Source: Bipolaris cookei
Lineage: Eukaryota; Ascomycota; Dothideomycetes; Pleosporales; Pleosporaceae
Assembly: GCA_002286855.1 (NCBI GenBank)
Contig: NRSV01000057.1
Coordinates: forward strand, 65,647-129,646
Direction of reading: 5' to 3'
Length of the DNA: 64,000 nucleotides
Part shown: positions 31,299-43,233 of the stretch, in pieces
Position numbering within the stretch: the stretch's first letter is position 1
How the letters are laid out: each line of letters opens with the position of its first letter
The notes under the pieces: generated by a model
Seen by the model: the letters and a program-made list of their open reading frames with translations, nothing else
Told to the model about the DNA's origin: nothing
The model's database searches: none
Translations under genes and position numbers: made by a program

Positions 31299-33240
31299 AG
31301 AATGTATCTTGCACACACCATCGCTGTATCACTGGGTGAGGGCTTGGTAGCATTGTCGAATATATCATCAATCTCGAGCACAGCCATGTGTGATGGCCGC
31401 AGTTTTCAAATGCACGGATGACAGTGATTCCCAAGAATTACATGTATCCTTTACCACTGTGCGCATTAACGATACTGTCTGTAAAACAGCCTGGGTTCAA
31501 AGAAAAACATAATAGCTTCAACGGCGTCGCGTACAAGTTGGACTAGTATGTCTTGAGGTGTAATGAATAGGGCATAAGCAAGCACTTTGTGGCTAATGCA
31601 CCGTTTATCTCGTCACGGTACACCTGCCGGGCCATCCCTCTTTTCCCGCTCAGTAAACTTTTTGAGTATTAAGGCTGTAACGCTTTGGGGTTTGACGTGT
31701 GGTTGATCCCAAACTTAATGCCTCGTTTTACTTACAGACCGAGTATCAGCTTGTGCAGGCATGTGGGATCAACCCTGTCAGCGTGGTAGTGGCTGCATGT
31801 TATTGGCCTGTCGGTCCGTCCCTGACAGTCTTTGACAAGCGTCTCTTCAGCAACAATCCTTGGGTGGAACTATACATCGTCACATAGATTGACTACGTTA
31901 CTGTAAGCACACGGCTTTTGTTGGCGATATGGCCGGCGCAAACACCGGATTCGCGTCCCAGAGGCAATGATGGACTTTGAAGAAGAAGATGAGGGATTGG
32001 TCAAAAAGAGAGCACAGTATAAAAGCGAAGCACATGAGCAGGGCATTGTTGGCAATAAGTCACTCTATTGCCGGTGGTATTTATAACCAGCGTAACGGTG
32101 CAGTGTTTCGGTAAGCTGGAGCAAGGTGGTGACGTTCCTGACTCGTTTGTTTCGAACTCAACAGCAAGGCGACCAATTAGGCAGTGTCTCAAACGGTGGT
32201 GCCGAGCATGCACTCGCATGGACGTCTCGGTTGGTCCGGAACGTATGTACTTACGTATGTACTTATTGCGCGGAAATATGGAGTGGGAAGGTGCTGATAG
32301 CGGATAGAAAGATATGCATTTCGAAATGAACACTGGGATCCAGAAGGGGCGAGGGACAGGATGGCCATTGGCTGCGGGGCTTGGTGGCCAGTGGTTTGGC
32401 TGCCGTTAAAGGAGCGTATGGCAGAAAGATGTATGAAAGCAGAGGTAAGTAATGGCGGTCTTGTCAGTTGCGCATTGTCTTGGTGGTAGTTAGCGGTGAC
32501 ATGAATCAGGCGGCGGAAGGGGGCGGGGGTCCTGTATTTGGAAGGGAGCAAAAGGTTCTCGAAGCATGTTCAAGGCCTGTGGTGCTTTGCCATGTTTGGA
32601 TGAGCATTGGTGTAGGTTGAGGCGGCAGCTGGGGCCACTTGATGATCGCCAGCCGTACCGAAATGACGCACTCGCATGGCCTGTGAGGACAGGCAAGGCG
32701 TCAATTGGACCACTTTGGTTTCGGTAGGCGACGCCGGAGCTGCAGAGGCATGGTGTGCATCGCAGGCTTACTTGTAAGTACAAGGCCAGCGGCGGCTGAC
32801 GGGACTCACGTGGAACAACAATGATGATACTAGAGAATGTACCGTGGCCTGTGGGCACCGTGCGCAGAGGCATGTGGCGCGACAAGCGGTGGATTCCTGG
32901 TGTCATTTGCAGGGCGAGGCGGGCTTCTTTAGCCCCAAATAAACGGTGCAGCTTATTATTAGTGCTAGTGTGGGCAGCTCTGCCGGGCTGGGAACACGAC
33001 GGAGAGTTCGCGGCAGCAGCCACTGAGGTAAGTCGGCAGCATAGTCCGAAATGGCGCTAGGCCGGCTCGGGGCCAGGCCCAGGCGTTGGAGGTTAAGATT
33101 TGAGGAGGAGGATGGCGCGTACATATGCAGCGCAAGAGGGAGGGGGGCATGGCGACGAGAGGAGAAGAACATATTTTGACGGGGCGCAGTGGTTGACGAG
33201 GGCAGGATCGACGAGTGAGGCTAGGGCGCAGAGGGCTGGG

Positions 33241-33300
33241 ACTGGGTCTAGGACTGGGTCTGCGACTGGGTCTGCGACTGGGTCTGCGACTGGGACGAGG
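33241..33300 (+). repeat. 12-bp tandem repeat (ACTGGGTCTGCG)
   Basis: Five copies, three of them identical and the outer two diverged (ACTGGGTCTAGG and ACTGGGACGAGG). Unit length is a multiple of three, so all frames stay open across it, which explains some of the spurious ORFs here. Confidence 0.9.
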
Positions 33301-33611
33301 AGCATCACAAGACAGGATCGACCACAGGCGAGCGCATCCCTGCGCCTCGGCGGGAACTTGCAGCATGGCAGAGATGAGAGGTTGGCGGATCGAGTGTCGA
33401 GTCCGAGATAGCCCCTAAACCTTTTGTCACCCTCACGCTCATGCGCCTGCGCCTGCGCCTGCGTCCGCGCCCTCGCTCCAGCAATCCAGCACATGGTCTG
33501 CTGCTGCCATGCACGCCTTCATGACGACATGCTTGAGGCCTGCAAAGTTCGACGTTTGTTTGATGATTTGGCAGCAGTAGGCGGCATGCAGGCGCGCTTC
33601 AGCAGGCGAGA

Positions 33612-33667
33612 GCTCCATGCTCCATGCTCCATGCTCCATGCTCCATGCTCCATGCTCCATGCTCCAT
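33612..33667 (+). repeat. 7-bp tandem repeat (GCTCCAT)8
   Basis: Eight perfect GCTCCAT units. Not coding in a consistent frame because the unit is not a multiple of three. No spacers, so not CRISPR-like. Confidence 0.95.
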
Positions 33668-35596
33668 GCTCTTATGGGCGTATGAAACAAGAGCGCGACG
33701 GGGCTCGGAAAAGCGCTGTTGAAGGTTAGCGGACGCTCCCACGGCGCGCACTGCGGGCAAATGCTACGCGGGCAAATACTGTGCGGCGCGTTGTCACTGT
33801 TGCGCGCCAAGCCCAGCCTGGTGAAGGGGACAAGTTGCTCAACATGCAGCCCGCGACATTTGGCCGCCGTGGGTCCGCCCGACGGGTTCTGGTCCTCTGG
33901 CTCGCCATGTTGCGGACGAGGGAGCAGCAGCAGGCCAGACGGCCACAAGACAAGACAACTGCTGCTGTTGCTGCTGCTACTGCTGGCCCTGGGCTTGTAC
34001 AGACGTCGTCCGGCGGTGCAGCGCAGCCAGAAACACGACAATGCCCTGCAGCATGGCTGCACAGGCGCCTGCAGATCCACCATGGGCGATCCGTAACTAT
34101 GGCGGACAGGGTATTTGCAGCCCCACCCTGACCAGATCGGAAATCGGATACTTCGCATGGTCGCTGACACTGCCAGCCCACAGCCCACACATGTCTGCTA
34201 CTCGTCAGCACGCCCTTGCCCTCGTCCGGCCTGCAGCAGCCACGCCCACTGCTCAGGCACCCACCATTGTTTTGCCCTCTAGTTTCAACACCCTGGCAAA
34301 GCCCATCTCCAGCCTGCGCCGGCGTGGCTTGGGCAACTCTTTCTTTTGGCCCTCACCCGCCCTAATGCCCTCCCAATGTAGCCCTAGTCCTCTTACACCA
34401 TCCCAATCCCCTCCCGTCAATCTCCCTTCCCAGACAGGTCGACGACTGTGTGTGTGTGCTACAGCCAGAGACTAGCATCGCCGACCAAAACAACACTCCC
34501 ACTCCCACTCCCCCCCCCCCCATTCCCCACCCACTACGCCCTCGCAAGGACCTCTTCCGGTAGCCACTCTAGGGCTCCCGTGAACCTGCCTCAAGCCTCT
34601 GCCCGTCGTCGTGACACTCCACGCCCGCACGGGCGCCAGTGATCCTCGACTCTCTTTCTAATAAAGCCCGTCCGGTCTCTGCCCGCCCGCCCTGGTGCTC
34701 TTCTCGACTGTAAACTGTCCATCTGTCGCACTTCCAGTCTGGCCTCGGACCGTCGGCTTCGTTCGTCTCTCTGCATGTACTCCTTCTTGCCCAGTGCGCG
34801 CGCTCCAAGACACTACCCAGGCTGAACAACGTCAGTGTGCGTTTAGGCCGTTAAGCTACCGCAACGCAGACGTTTAATTGTTTGAGACGATCTCCTTGGA
34901 CTGGCCGCTGCTCAGTCCGACTCGTTGGAACACTCATCGCATTGCAAGGACTACCCTCCAAACTTCTCACGCATAAGCCTCGCCTCACCACCAGCCCGCT
35001 TGAGACAGGGTCCTCCACGCTCGACTCCACCGGACAATTTCGCTGTCGGCTATTAGCTAAGTCTCTAGTCGGTCCACTCGACACACATATTTTCTCCAGC
35101 ATTTCTACTTCGGGTCCGGTCCCTGGAGCATTGCATTTGCGCCCTCATCCTCGTCCCACTCCCCAAAGCGAGGATATCCTGGTTACCGCCGAGGCTCTTG
35201 CGCGAGCCTCCTCAGCTGCATCATTGGGCTCCATTGGCCCAGTAGTCAACGTGTCAAGGCCGTGTTTATATCCAAACCATCTGGTCCTTCAACCCATCTG
35301 GCCTACCGATTTTGGACGTCGTACATTTACCAACCACTGACCCGCATCCTCCCCTCTCTCTTTCTGGTCCATTTGCACGCGCACACTTTTCCAAACGACG
35401 CGCCTCTTCCATCTGACCTACGCACTCCTTCTCCGTCACTATCACCGTCACCTACGTCTCACCCCCGCCTCGTCCCCACTTGTTGCGCCCATCATCTTCG
35501 TCTAATCTTGCTCAAGCCTGCAAGCTGGCCAATTACGCGACACCGCCAGTCTCGCCCTCGGCGTACCGGGCTATCGAATCGCCCTTCGGTCTGCAG

Positions 35597-36899
35597 ATGA
35601 AAGGCGGGCTGGTTGGGATGGACAATGACCGCCGGCCACGGCATACTCCCTCAGGTTACGCAAGCCAGCAAGGCACGCTCCTTCCACCACAGGCCTCCTA
35701 CCCAGTGGTAAGCGCACCCGATCGCTTCAGGCAGCCGCCTCTGACAGCGCCTGCCCCACCTACCTCACTCCCCTCTTCCGGATCTCGCGCCAGTCCTCAG
35801 GGTTACGGTTACGCTTACGGTGAAAGCGCACAGTTTGGCTCATCAGTCCAGTCCTCCAACGTGTCATATAGTGCCCAAGACTATGGCACCGACCAGCAGC
35901 AGCAGGCGCAGCGTACTCCCCAACAATACTCGCCCTACGGCCAGAACATCATGTACGGCGCGCAGGCTTCCGCCACGGGCTCATCGCAGTATGAGCCTGT
36001 GGAACAATACCAGCAAAACAGGGACTCGGCTATACAGGTCCTCAGCACCGGCTTTGGCGTTGCACAACCGCAATACTATGAAGGCGGGCCCACGAGCGCA
36101 CCTGCTGCTGCCATTGCCTCTCAAAGCGTCCCCTCACAGTACCCCTCTCTCGCATATACAGCATCCCAAACACAGGTCGGACGAGAAGCCCTTGCTCCCG
36201 CCTACTCCGCTGCCGGCATGACAGACCCCAACCAAGCAACCTCCCAACCGGGCTATCCGCAGGCCAACTATAGCGAGTCGCAATCTGCCAGCGGCAACGA
36301 CTACGACGACTTTTACAGGACTTATCAGAGTGAGCTCAAGAAGACATTTGAGCATGTGCGTGACAGCCGGCTCAGTGAGGCTGGCACCATGCTGTTTAGA
36401 ATGTCGGACTGGCTGTTGCACTTTGCCGAGACTTTGGGTAAGTTCCTCCACCTGTGCCGATTAGAGCGAGCAGCTGAATTGACTGTAGCAGGCCTTGTGC
36501 GCGACGATGAAACCTACTACCAACAGCGCTTGCAGCTATGGGAAGAGTTCAATACGTGCTGGCTCTCGACCCTCCAGAAGCAAAAGGCTATGATTCAAGA
36601 AATGATCAACACAGGCCAGCGCCCGCAGGCCCCAAAATCGCTTATTGATTACGACTTTCTAGAGAAGATGGGCACGCAGCTCGTCAAGAACTGTGATAGT
36701 ATGGAAAAGCACGGTCTGGTCGACTACCAGATGGGTGTATGGGAGGAGGAGATTGTAGCAAGTGAGTATAGCGCCATTGTTGATCATGGCACCTGTTGCT
36801 AACTTTTGCGCAGTGTTGACATCTTGCATGGACCTCCTTGAGGAAGTCGGCGCAGGCCCTTCAACACAACGACCCACATCCACAGCACGCCGGCGATGA
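35597..36899 (+). CDS. Conserved Gln-rich protein of unknown function (three exons)
   Basis: Model: join(35597..36437,36492..36761,36814..36899), 398 residues. Both introns (54 and 52 nt) are GT-AG and needed: the first joins HFAETLG to LVRDDETYYQQ, the second joins EEEIVA to MLTSCMDLLEEVGAG. The first ~230 residues are Gln/Ser/Tyr/Pro-rich and disordered (QGYGYAYGE, DQQQQAQRTPQQYSP), like transcription or RNA-granule factors. Residues ~235-385 look like a helical domain (DDFYRTYQSELKKTFEHVRDSRLSEAG..., QLWEEFNTCWLSTLQKQKAMIQEM, YDFLEKMGTQLVKNCDSMEKHG). I do not recognise a family. ATG 35618 (MDNDRRPR) has the better start context and is a close alternative, seven codons downstream. A nuclear role is a guess from composition. 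Confidence 0.75.
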
Positions 36900-39800
36900 T
36901 GGCAGCAAGCTCCGGTAACGACAATAGTGTTGGCGGCTTGCTATTGTGCGGCATCCGCTGACCGTTTCCTGCAGTGCGTTGGCGCACATGCCGCCGGTAA
37001 CCTCCTCAAACTCGCACTGAGTGCGCGACCTTGATCATAATGCGCAAATGATGTGGCCTGCTTTTTTCCTACCTGTACATATACCGATCATGGCGCAGTC
37101 CATGGGATTGTTTTTTCTTTTCATCAAGTTTATAAAAGGCAATGGGCATGAGGTGTTCAGGGCAGAAAGCGGTCTGCATCCATTTTCCTTTGGTCAAAAA
37201 ATAGCGCCATGTGCGGCCATGTTTTTTGTAGCGTTTCTCTCTCTCTCTCTCTTTGACGTCGTGTCAGACATTGCCGCATTTCTTTTGTCGCCAGGTTTTT
37301 TTTGGCTTTCACTATTTTCTTGGGTCGTGCATTTTTGGGGAAAGCGGGGGGAGTCAGGGTACGAACGCAATTGTAACGCACGGTTCATGTTGACGACATG
37401 TGTTGGATGCACAGATGTTTTGGGAACATGGTTGCTTTTGGGCCGGCATCGTAATGCTGGGTACGCATGGTCCGGCGCAGGCGCTGGAAGTCTTGATGGG
37501 GAACACGACGACGCATGGGTTGATGAGGTGGACGAAGTGAAGCGCCGGAGTGACGAGTCCATGTGGACCCCACCGGACCGCGCTTACCTGAAAACAAGAT
37601 GCAGCAAAGGGATGGTCAAGGATTTGGAATAGTCGGCCGCCGCCAGACAAATCCTGTTCTGGGTGTTGGGCGACAATAGACTCCTTCTGTCTTGGGCCTG
37701 AGAGATATGCTAGCGCAGCAAACGACAAGTCGTCACCACGAACCCAAAGGGCGATGCACTACCGACGACATGGTTGGGCAGCAATTGTACTATAGATTTG
37801 CTTTGGTAATGCATAGAACGATACAGCTTCGTCGCGAGCCTGCCTGCTGTGAGTGCAAGTCAAAGTTGTGAGGCTACAGAAGGATGCAATCAGGTTGGGA
37901 CGATCAAGTTGTGTAGTACCATGTGCATGTGTGTAGTAGAATGGCATCAGCCCATTTTTGCCACTCTCCTCTTCTGGGGTTGCATTGGTGCGCTCCGCGG
38001 GGACACCAAAGCCAACCCACCATGCAGACTGGATTGCAGCCTTGTGTATTGACAGGTGCAGCCAGCATGATCGTCTATCTATGCCCTACACCATGACAGG
38101 ATCGTGTTCAGTCTGTGCTGCGACTTGGCGACGCGGCACGGTCGCGACTCGGGCTTGGAGTAGGAGTTAGCAGTGAGCCACATGAACAGAAAGCCGAATC
38201 GACGAGCGCCACAATCATGGTCAGAAGAAGCAGCTGTCGTTCTTCGCATAAGACGGTCGAGGTCCCGCCCCTTGCAGCACATCCCCAAGGCCCATGTTGG
38301 ATGCTATTGGACCCAGTCGGCGATCATACAAGATCGGATCATGGGCGCAGTATCGCCAATAGCCTTGCTAGGACCACTACGGCGTCCAGTACCTGTGTCG
38401 GTTCCACCGCCAATGTCCAGCCGCAAGAATCCTTCGTGTCGACTCCACGTAGGTACAGGCCTTGTGAAGCACGCCCGTGGCTGTCACTGTCGGCACTCAT
38501 CCGGTCATACTGCCCTGGCCCGCTTCCTTCAATGCTCTGACCCTGGCAACTCCAATGCTCCAGGGCCTCTCAGATCTGCCATGTACCAGGGCCCCGTCAG
38601 CCTCGTATTGTGGGCTGAAGTCATGACTTGCTCTCTTTGATTGCCGACATCCTTCCTCATGCAGCAGCCCGGTCGCCGCCACCAATCGATTGCAGACCCT
38701 GTTGGCAGGAGACGATCGGCTCGTCTCCTCCGTCCTGGGTGCTCATCCCATCAGCCCTCAATTGCGCACCAGCCGCGACAGGACAGCGGACAAATGTATG
38801 GGAAATGACACCCCTACACCGCGATGCAACGGGCTAGCGTCATTTCCACAACCCATCTCTCTCGCACAAGCAACTTGGTTCGCCTGAGCTCCAGCTCCTC
38901 CAGAATAGATCTACGCCGGGGAAACATCCAAGCTCCTGTGTATATGGACCGCCCTGCGATTGGCTCGGTACACCTCTGCTTAAACTGCTACCTTGCACAC
39001 TGACGTGATAGGACAGACGCCCACCATGAACTGTGGGCCCTTGCACAATCTCAGCCCGACATGTCACTGCGACTGCCCACTCACAACTACCACGTCACAC
39101 CGAACCAACATGTCGGTACCCAGTCGGCACTCTTGCTTTATGCTGCGAGAACGCTGCGAGAACGCCCGTCGCTTCGTCCAAATCACATGGTTCTACCTTT
39201 TGATGTATGCCTCATTTTTTTTCGCCACACAAGTACTCCAACGCAACGTGCCGAATTACCGTTGGCTAGAAAATAGCGTGAGCATTGCAAGTAGCTCACG
39301 GTATTGTACACATTGGGTCATCAGTACGTAACCAAGGATGGCTTGGACATCAGCACGCATTGCACGCGTAAGCAGTGTAGTGGTTGGTACATGAGCGCGG
39401 CAGCCATCAGCCCCAGACGCAGCTGATACTGTACCCGGTGCTCTAGAGCCCATGTCGTATACCTGTTTTGCCAATTACGTTATGATATGTATACGCTCGA
39501 AGTACTCCACATCTTCCGTCATTCGCCTATAACAACAGGTTGCCAATCGCGAATCGCCATATTGTTGGAACCTTAACCTCCTAACCGAGCCTTGTTTTTT
39601 TATTATTCTTTGGCCTTCCATGAACGGCTCAGAATACTAATCACAAGCTTTTGCTTAAGAATAAGAGAGAAAAAAGATATAGTAACTAAGTGGGTATAGA
39701 GCGGGAAGGTAACCTTTGAGATAATGATCACCGAAGCTTCAACAAAGTCTTTTCTTGGAAGAGCATTACACCCTGGGCCTCATAGTCACGAGAAGGTCGT

Positions 39801-40998
39801 CTCAAATAGTATGAAAACGCAAGAAATTGGCTAGATTAAAGTGTCTTTCTCAGTCCCTTTGAATACTTTCTCAGCTTCTTGCGCTACGTTTACTTGCAAA
39901 GAATCGATACCAAAAAAAAGAAAATACTATTGATTATTCCCAGCACTGATGTCATTCTCATGTCAGAAAGACCAATGTCTTGCGAAACCATCTCTCGCTG
40001 TTAAGAATTCGCACGTCGCAATTACAGTCACGATACTTCAAAGTCAAGCTTCGTGAAGGGCACAATGACGGGACTCCACTAGAGTTCATCAGACTAGGCT
40101 AGTTCCATCCACGTGCTGAACCATATACATATTGTTCTATCTAGAACCAAAGCAACATTTGAGGATCCGCCATGATTCAGTTCATACTACTACTTTCATA
40201 CCCAGCTGTAAACGCCCCACGAAACAATACGACGAGCAAAACATATATACACATGCTAAATTTTTACTCAAAAAGAATATTTGCATGATCATTCAAATGT
40301 AGTCTCTCTGCTAAGAAACCTGCGCATATTGATACATATAACAACTACTCAGATGGCGGAACTGCTGTGACCAGATCACACTGGTTTAACACAGGACATG
40401 CAGACGGATAAGCCCGGAACTTGTGGTGATGAAGCAACTGCCTGGTTCGCTTATTCATGGTCCAAAGCAAGTTTTAATTATTATTTTTCTTTTTCTTTTT
40501 CTTTTTTTAGATCCGACGACAAGCTTATACCATACAACACAACTGTAGCCTTTTTGTTTATAAATTATGATTTCACTGAGCACATGCATGTATGCATTTA
40601 TGTATGAAAGCAAAATAAAAAATAAATTTACATTACATGTCGCGAGACTAACTTCAACATGCATATCCAGTCTTTTCCAATAATCATTCCTTAAGAAATC
40701 TTCAAAGTACTGCACAACATACCACAAATACATCAAACTCCCAACTCCCAACTACTGCTAAGAGATGTACCAAAGAAACTACATCGTGTGTATCCGTCAT
40801 GCCAATTTTTTTTTGAATCAGAAGAAAAAGACATCAAATCATTACTTGTCTTACGCATGGCATCTCATTACTAAAACAGACTTGCTACTCCACTGCATTG
40901 CTTCCCAACCGCTTTCGCCCCATCTATTTATTTTCCATATGCAAAGTTTTCCGAGTTCGTGTAGGCTTAGCAGTCCATTTGCAGAACCAAAATATCCG

Positions 40999-41038
<40 letters not shown>

Positions 41039-41423
41039 ACGTAAAGTAGCTGCATACCCGGCGTGCATTAGCCCAGAATACCTAATCCCCATAGAGGCAA
41101 AATCAAGACAAAGGAAAACAGTGGTTCAGAATGTAGTGTGCCGAGCCAAGTGCCGATACCGTCGGCGGACCACGTGCATCACATGATTTTCTTTTTTTTA
41201 GCTTGTAGAAATCTTGGGACCGAAAGGTTTTCAATAGCGGGTCCATAGCGGTGAGGGCATGGACGATACACGCGTAATCGAGGGGGCGTGTAAACACATG
41301 CTCGCTGTATGGCATTGCGTGGATTGAATAACCATCGTGATGCTTGAGTCTCTCATGCGTAAGTGAAGTTGAAAGAAAAAGAAGAAGAGGAAGAAGAAGA
41401 AGAACTTCAGTGGACTTTTCTTT
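36900..41423. other. Gene-poor 4.5-kb region, AT-rich in distal half
   Basis: No supported gene. The 203-codon plus frame at 37021-37632 follows the Gln-rich gene and looks like 3' flanking DNA. The 38.0-39.3 kb part is GC-moderate with conflicting short frames. From ~39,490 to 41,300 the DNA is AT-rich with poly-A/T and (GA)n tracts and no frame over about 100 codons. It may be an old, mutated repeat, but I found no terminal repeats or transposase motif. Confidence 0.5.
41002..41034 (+). repeat. (AG)n microsatellite
   Basis: About 16 uninterrupted AG units. Confidence 0.95.
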
Positions 41424-42269
41424 TCATTTCCTCATGTCATTGACAATCGACTCCTTGAGGTACCAGACATGCCGTCCACTTCCGACCAGTCTCCCCTCAA
41501 CCCTTGGGAGGTTATTCTCCCCCACATCCCTCTTTTGCTCCACCACCTTGTCCGTCCACTCGAGCCACGCTTTGTCTTTCAAGCACGCGCCCCAAGCTAG
41601 ACTCTTGCTCGTGAACAACCCGATGCAAAACACTGTTTTGGGGCTTTCATGAAGCGCCAAGTAGACAGTGACCTCGCTTCTTTTCGGCATGTTAAGGTTC
41701 TGGTGGCTGTCGAATCGCGGGACTTGCTGGCTGAGCGGATGCGGGATATCAAGGCGCATGTGCTGTTCGTCTTTCTTGGGTGTTTCGCCCGGCACAGCGG
41801 CAGTCACGCCTGTGGATTGCAGCGGGTGCGAAACAATTTTGATGCGGCCGGTTGGACTGAGATATTCTGAGCCATCTAATAGCCCCTCTCTTGAAAATGA
41901 GTACGCGCCGTGGTGGAATGCGCCTGCCGTGACCGTGTCGATGCTTGAAAATACTCCGAGGAACTGGCATGGCTGTGTATTGTACGGATACGGATCGTAT
42001 TCCAGGACGAAGAGATTGGGTAAGGGCTGCACCAGGCTCATCGTTGACTGTGGTCTACTTTTCTGGAGCCGAATGCGCGGCCTGTCCTTTCTTTGATGCA
42101 GTGATTGTACCGTCGGCGGCTTATGCAGTTTCCCATACTTTTGCTTTCGCTCCGTAGCCGCATCGCTCATTGATCGTCTTCGCTTCCCCTTTGTCTCAGC
42201 TCTTTCCTCATATTTGCTGCGCACATAATTGTAGATCGCCCCCAATTCTCGGAATTCAAAGTGGCCCAT
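41424..42269 (-). CDS. Hypothetical protein, 281 residues
   Basis: Single-exon frame with good start context (AAAATGGG) and no recognised family. The N-terminal ~75 residues are basic (EFRELGAIYNYVRSKYEERAETKGKRRRS). A likely folded part follows (LPNLFVLEYDPYPYNTQPCQFLGVFSSIDTVTAGAFHHGAYSF), then a Ser/Pro/His-rich linker. The C-terminal segment is again ordered (SEVTVYLALHESPKTVFCIGLFTSKSLAWGACLKDKAWLEWTDKVVEQKR). Alternation of ordered and disordered parts with Trp- and Tyr-rich blocks argues for a translated protein rather than chance. No signal peptide or membrane segment. Its role cannot be inferred from neighbours. Confidence 0.6.
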   Translation of the reverse strand: MGHFEFRELGAIYNYVRSKYEERAETKGKRRRSMSDAATERKQKYGKLHKPPTVQSLHQRKDRPRIRLQKSRPQSTMSLVQPLPNLFVLEYDPYPYNTQPCQFLGVFSSIDTVTAGAFHHGAYSFSREGLLDGSEYLSPTGRIKIVSHPLQSTGVTAAVPGETPKKDEQHMRLDIPHPLSQQVPRFDSHQNLNMPKRSEVTVYLALHESPKTVFCIGLFTSKSLAWGACLKDKAWLEWTDKVVEQKRDVGENNLPRVEGRLVGSGRHVWYLKESIVNDMRK

Positions 42270-43233
42270 TTTTCAGAGGGCAGCGGGCGCAACCCGCAAA
42301 GTTGGAAGCGAATGAGTGCCCGGGTCAGCCGGTTTTCGGCAAAAGCGAGTGTTATAGTTTGATAGGTGTGCTGATAAGACAAGGGGGGGGGGCAATACGA
42401 CCACGACGACAGGTAACGACAGAGAGAGCGACGACGAATGTGGTAGAAAACTGCTAGAAGCGAGCGAAACTTTAGGTCATGTATCCATTTGGGTCAATTC
42501 GATTGATGGGACGGCACGTTTCACTGTGCGACAGTTGTCGCAGGCATGCATATGGGGGTTGCGTTGGCAAGGTAATCATCGTTGGTACTTGGTACGTCAT
42601 TAGGGGCCGACACAGCCACCCGGCTAGCTACTTGCAGACATTTCAACAGACCTCCTTACTCCGGTCCCAAACTCCATCTCCCTGTACCAAATCCTACCGA
42701 CCCCATTCTGGCCGTTCGAAGGATTCCGGCAGTTAATTCAACCGGACTTGGCATGGCGGTCGGGAGATTCGGGGAAAGGATTGCCACACATGTACTTGTA
42801 TGTAGTATACACAGCTCCTGGGAAAAGTGGCGACGAATGGTGCACGCATGATACATGCTATGCGTGTTGCTGCTTTTTTTTTCATTGATTTCCCAACACA
42901 GACTAAAAATCGTTCTTTTCTTCTTGTTATCTGCACGTCTTACACACAGGCCTGGCGTGTCTCAACATATTCTCCAGTTGAGCCTACCACACTTATGTAG
43001 GCACACCCCTCAGCGTGTGAGCCAGAAAGTCATGGTGGGTTTCATCATCACCGCCTTTTTATGTGCATAGTATTGTATAGTTTTATTCTTGAGACCTGTT
43101 CTAGATGATACCAGACTTGTGTAAAGTGAACGTAGTTCTTGAACAATCATTACATGGTGAAATCTACTACAGCAGTCGCTGATTGTTGCGTGTATTTCCT
43201 CTTAGCTTCTGCGCTAGTGATAGAAACCCCCTT
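42270..43233. other. Intergenic, about 1 kb
   Basis: Promoter side of the 281-residue gene and 3' side of the epoxide hydrolase gene. A G-run lies near 42385-42392. No gene seen. Confidence 0.5.

Larger units (their letters stand above)
31299..35596. other. Gene-poor 4.3-kb region
   Basis: No frame on either strand shows a recognisable protein. The longest (33439-34188 minus and 34882-35340 plus) are low-complexity and conflict with each other. 33-34 kb has two tandem repeats. From about 34100 the plus strand is C/T-rich (C-run at 34507) up to the gene at 35597, as expected of a long promoter and 5' leader. A non-coding RNA or an undetected multi-exon gene cannot be excluded. Confidence 0.5.

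Noticed and set aside
33612..33667. Possible CRISPR-like direct repeats
   Set aside because: Unit is 7 bp with no spacers; it is a simple tandem repeat in a eukaryotic genome.
33439..34188. 249-codon minus-strand open frame
   Set aside because: It spans the (GCTCCAT)8 array, has low-complexity composition, and conflicts with plus-strand frames of similar length.
34882..35340. 152-codon plus-strand frame upstream of the Gln-rich gene
   Set aside because: Ser/Pro/Leu-rich composition from C/T-rich DNA, no motif; more likely part of a long leader.
37021..37632. 203-codon plus-strand open frame after the Gln-rich gene
   Set aside because: It includes CTCTCT and poly-T tracts, shows no family features and looks like 3' flanking DNA.
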